This document shows, piece after piece, positions 7,168 through 7,318 of a DNA stretch of 7,318 nt. The notes under the pieces are model-generated. The model was not told where the DNA came from. It made no database searches and saw only the letters and a program-made list of their open reading frames with translations. Made by a program: the position numbers and the translations under genes. The first letter of the stretch is position 1. Each line of letters opens with the position of its first letter. Source of the stretch: DASQDN01 sp035630195 (GTDB taxonomy: Bacteria; Acidobacteriota; Terriglobia; Bryobacterales; Bryobacteraceae); the NCBI GenBank assembly GCA_035630195.1, contig DASQLD010000693.1, positions 1 through 7,318 of the forward strand, given 5' to 3'.

Positions 7168-7179
7168 ACCCAGACGAAA
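7159..7179. repeat. Perfect 7-bp inverted repeat in the divergent intergenic region
   Basis: TTTCGTC (7159-7165) and GACGAAA (7173-7179) are perfect reverse complements around a 7-base spacer (AGACCCA). The repeat lies between eno and the divergent right-edge gene and overlaps the candidate -35 box of eno. No T-run follows either arm, so a rho-independent terminator is unlikely. It could be a dimeric repressor site or a small stem-loop in the eno leader. A 7-bp repeat can also occur by chance. Confidence 0.4.
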
Positions 7180-7204
7180 CAAAGAAAGGTCTTAATATAA
7201 GACT

Positions 7205-7318
7205 GTGCGGTTGTTGTTCCTTTGGGCGCTTTTTACGCTGACGCCCTTTCTTTTGATGTCAGAAGAGCCGGAACTCTTCGAAGTGAAAGGCAAAGTAGTG
7301 GCGCGCCGTGTCCGCGCT
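7205..7318 (+). CDS. N-terminal fragment of an unidentified exported or membrane-anchored protein
   Basis: A plus-strand frame opens after a TAA at 7193-7195 and stays open to the window edge (38 codons from GTG 7205). It reads VRLLFLWALFTLTPFLLM, then SEEPELFEVKGKVVARRVRA. The first 18 residues are an arginine followed by an almost unbroken hydrophobic run, typical of a signal peptide or membrane anchor, after which the chain turns charged. No clear signal peptidase site (A-x-A) is visible. The start is uncertain: GTG 7205, TTG 7211, TTG 7214 or ATG 7256 are all in frame. ATG 7256 would remove the hydrophobic segment, and a GAAAGG lies some 15 bases before GTG 7205. A TATAAG hexamer (7196-7201) could be a -10 box but is too close for the GTG start. 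The gene is 3'-truncated and I do not recognise the family. Confidence 0.55.
   Translation, partial: MRLLFLWALFTLTPFLLMSEEPELFEVKGKVVARRVRA

Noticed and set aside
7263..7280. Inverted repeat GAAGAG-N6-CTCTTC
   Set aside because: It falls inside the coding part of the right-edge gene and encodes ordinary glutamate-rich residues; no T-run follows, so it is probably incidental.

Overview
The window looks like a chromosomal housekeeping segment of a Gram-negative-type bacterium with moderate GC content (roughly mid-fifties by eye). The best guess is an Acidobacteriota-like organism (Solibacter/Bryobacter type). This rests on the overall style of the proteins and on a downstream gene whose start resembles an IPT/TIG-type secreted protein. 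The taxonomy is an inference from memory of such proteins and has not been tested.

Almost everything is on the minus strand, so transcription runs from right to left. At the right edge (7205-7318, plus strand) a truncated gene begins with a signal-peptide or membrane-anchor-like N-terminus. It diverges from enolase across a gap of about 100 bp (7106-7204), which carries an AT-rich patch, a perfect 7-bp inverted repeat and a weak enolase promoter candidate. On the minus strand the order is then eno (enolase), gpmI (cofactor-independent phosphoglycerate mutase; its ATG overlaps the eno stop as TAATG), a bestrophin-family membrane protein and a glutaryl-CoA dehydrogenase. After an 89-bp gap come rimO (ribosomal protein S12 methylthiotransferase, TTG start), yacG (52-aa zinc protein), pgpA (phosphatidylglycerophosphatase A) and the first 29 codons of a further gene that runs off the left edge.

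eno and gpmI catalyse consecutive steps of lower glycolysis and are almost certainly co-translated. The bestrophin-like channel and the acyl-CoA dehydrogenase follow with short gaps (about 20 and 33 bp) and may share the transcript without an obvious functional link. rimO, yacG, pgpA and the left-edge gene overlap or nearly touch (4-bp overlap, 20- or 11-bp overlap, 1-bp gap), so they form a tightly coupled unit. It covers ribosome modification, a probable gyrase regulator and phospholipid synthesis.

There are no tRNA or rRNA genes, CRISPR arrays, insertion sequences or recognisable phage or defence genes, and no stretch longer than 300 bases lacks a gene. I do not see a new biological system here. 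The points worth a second look are the small yacG gene with its nested overlaps, the inverted repeat in front of eno, an altered catalytic-loop motif in the dehydrogenase, and the two truncated edge genes.
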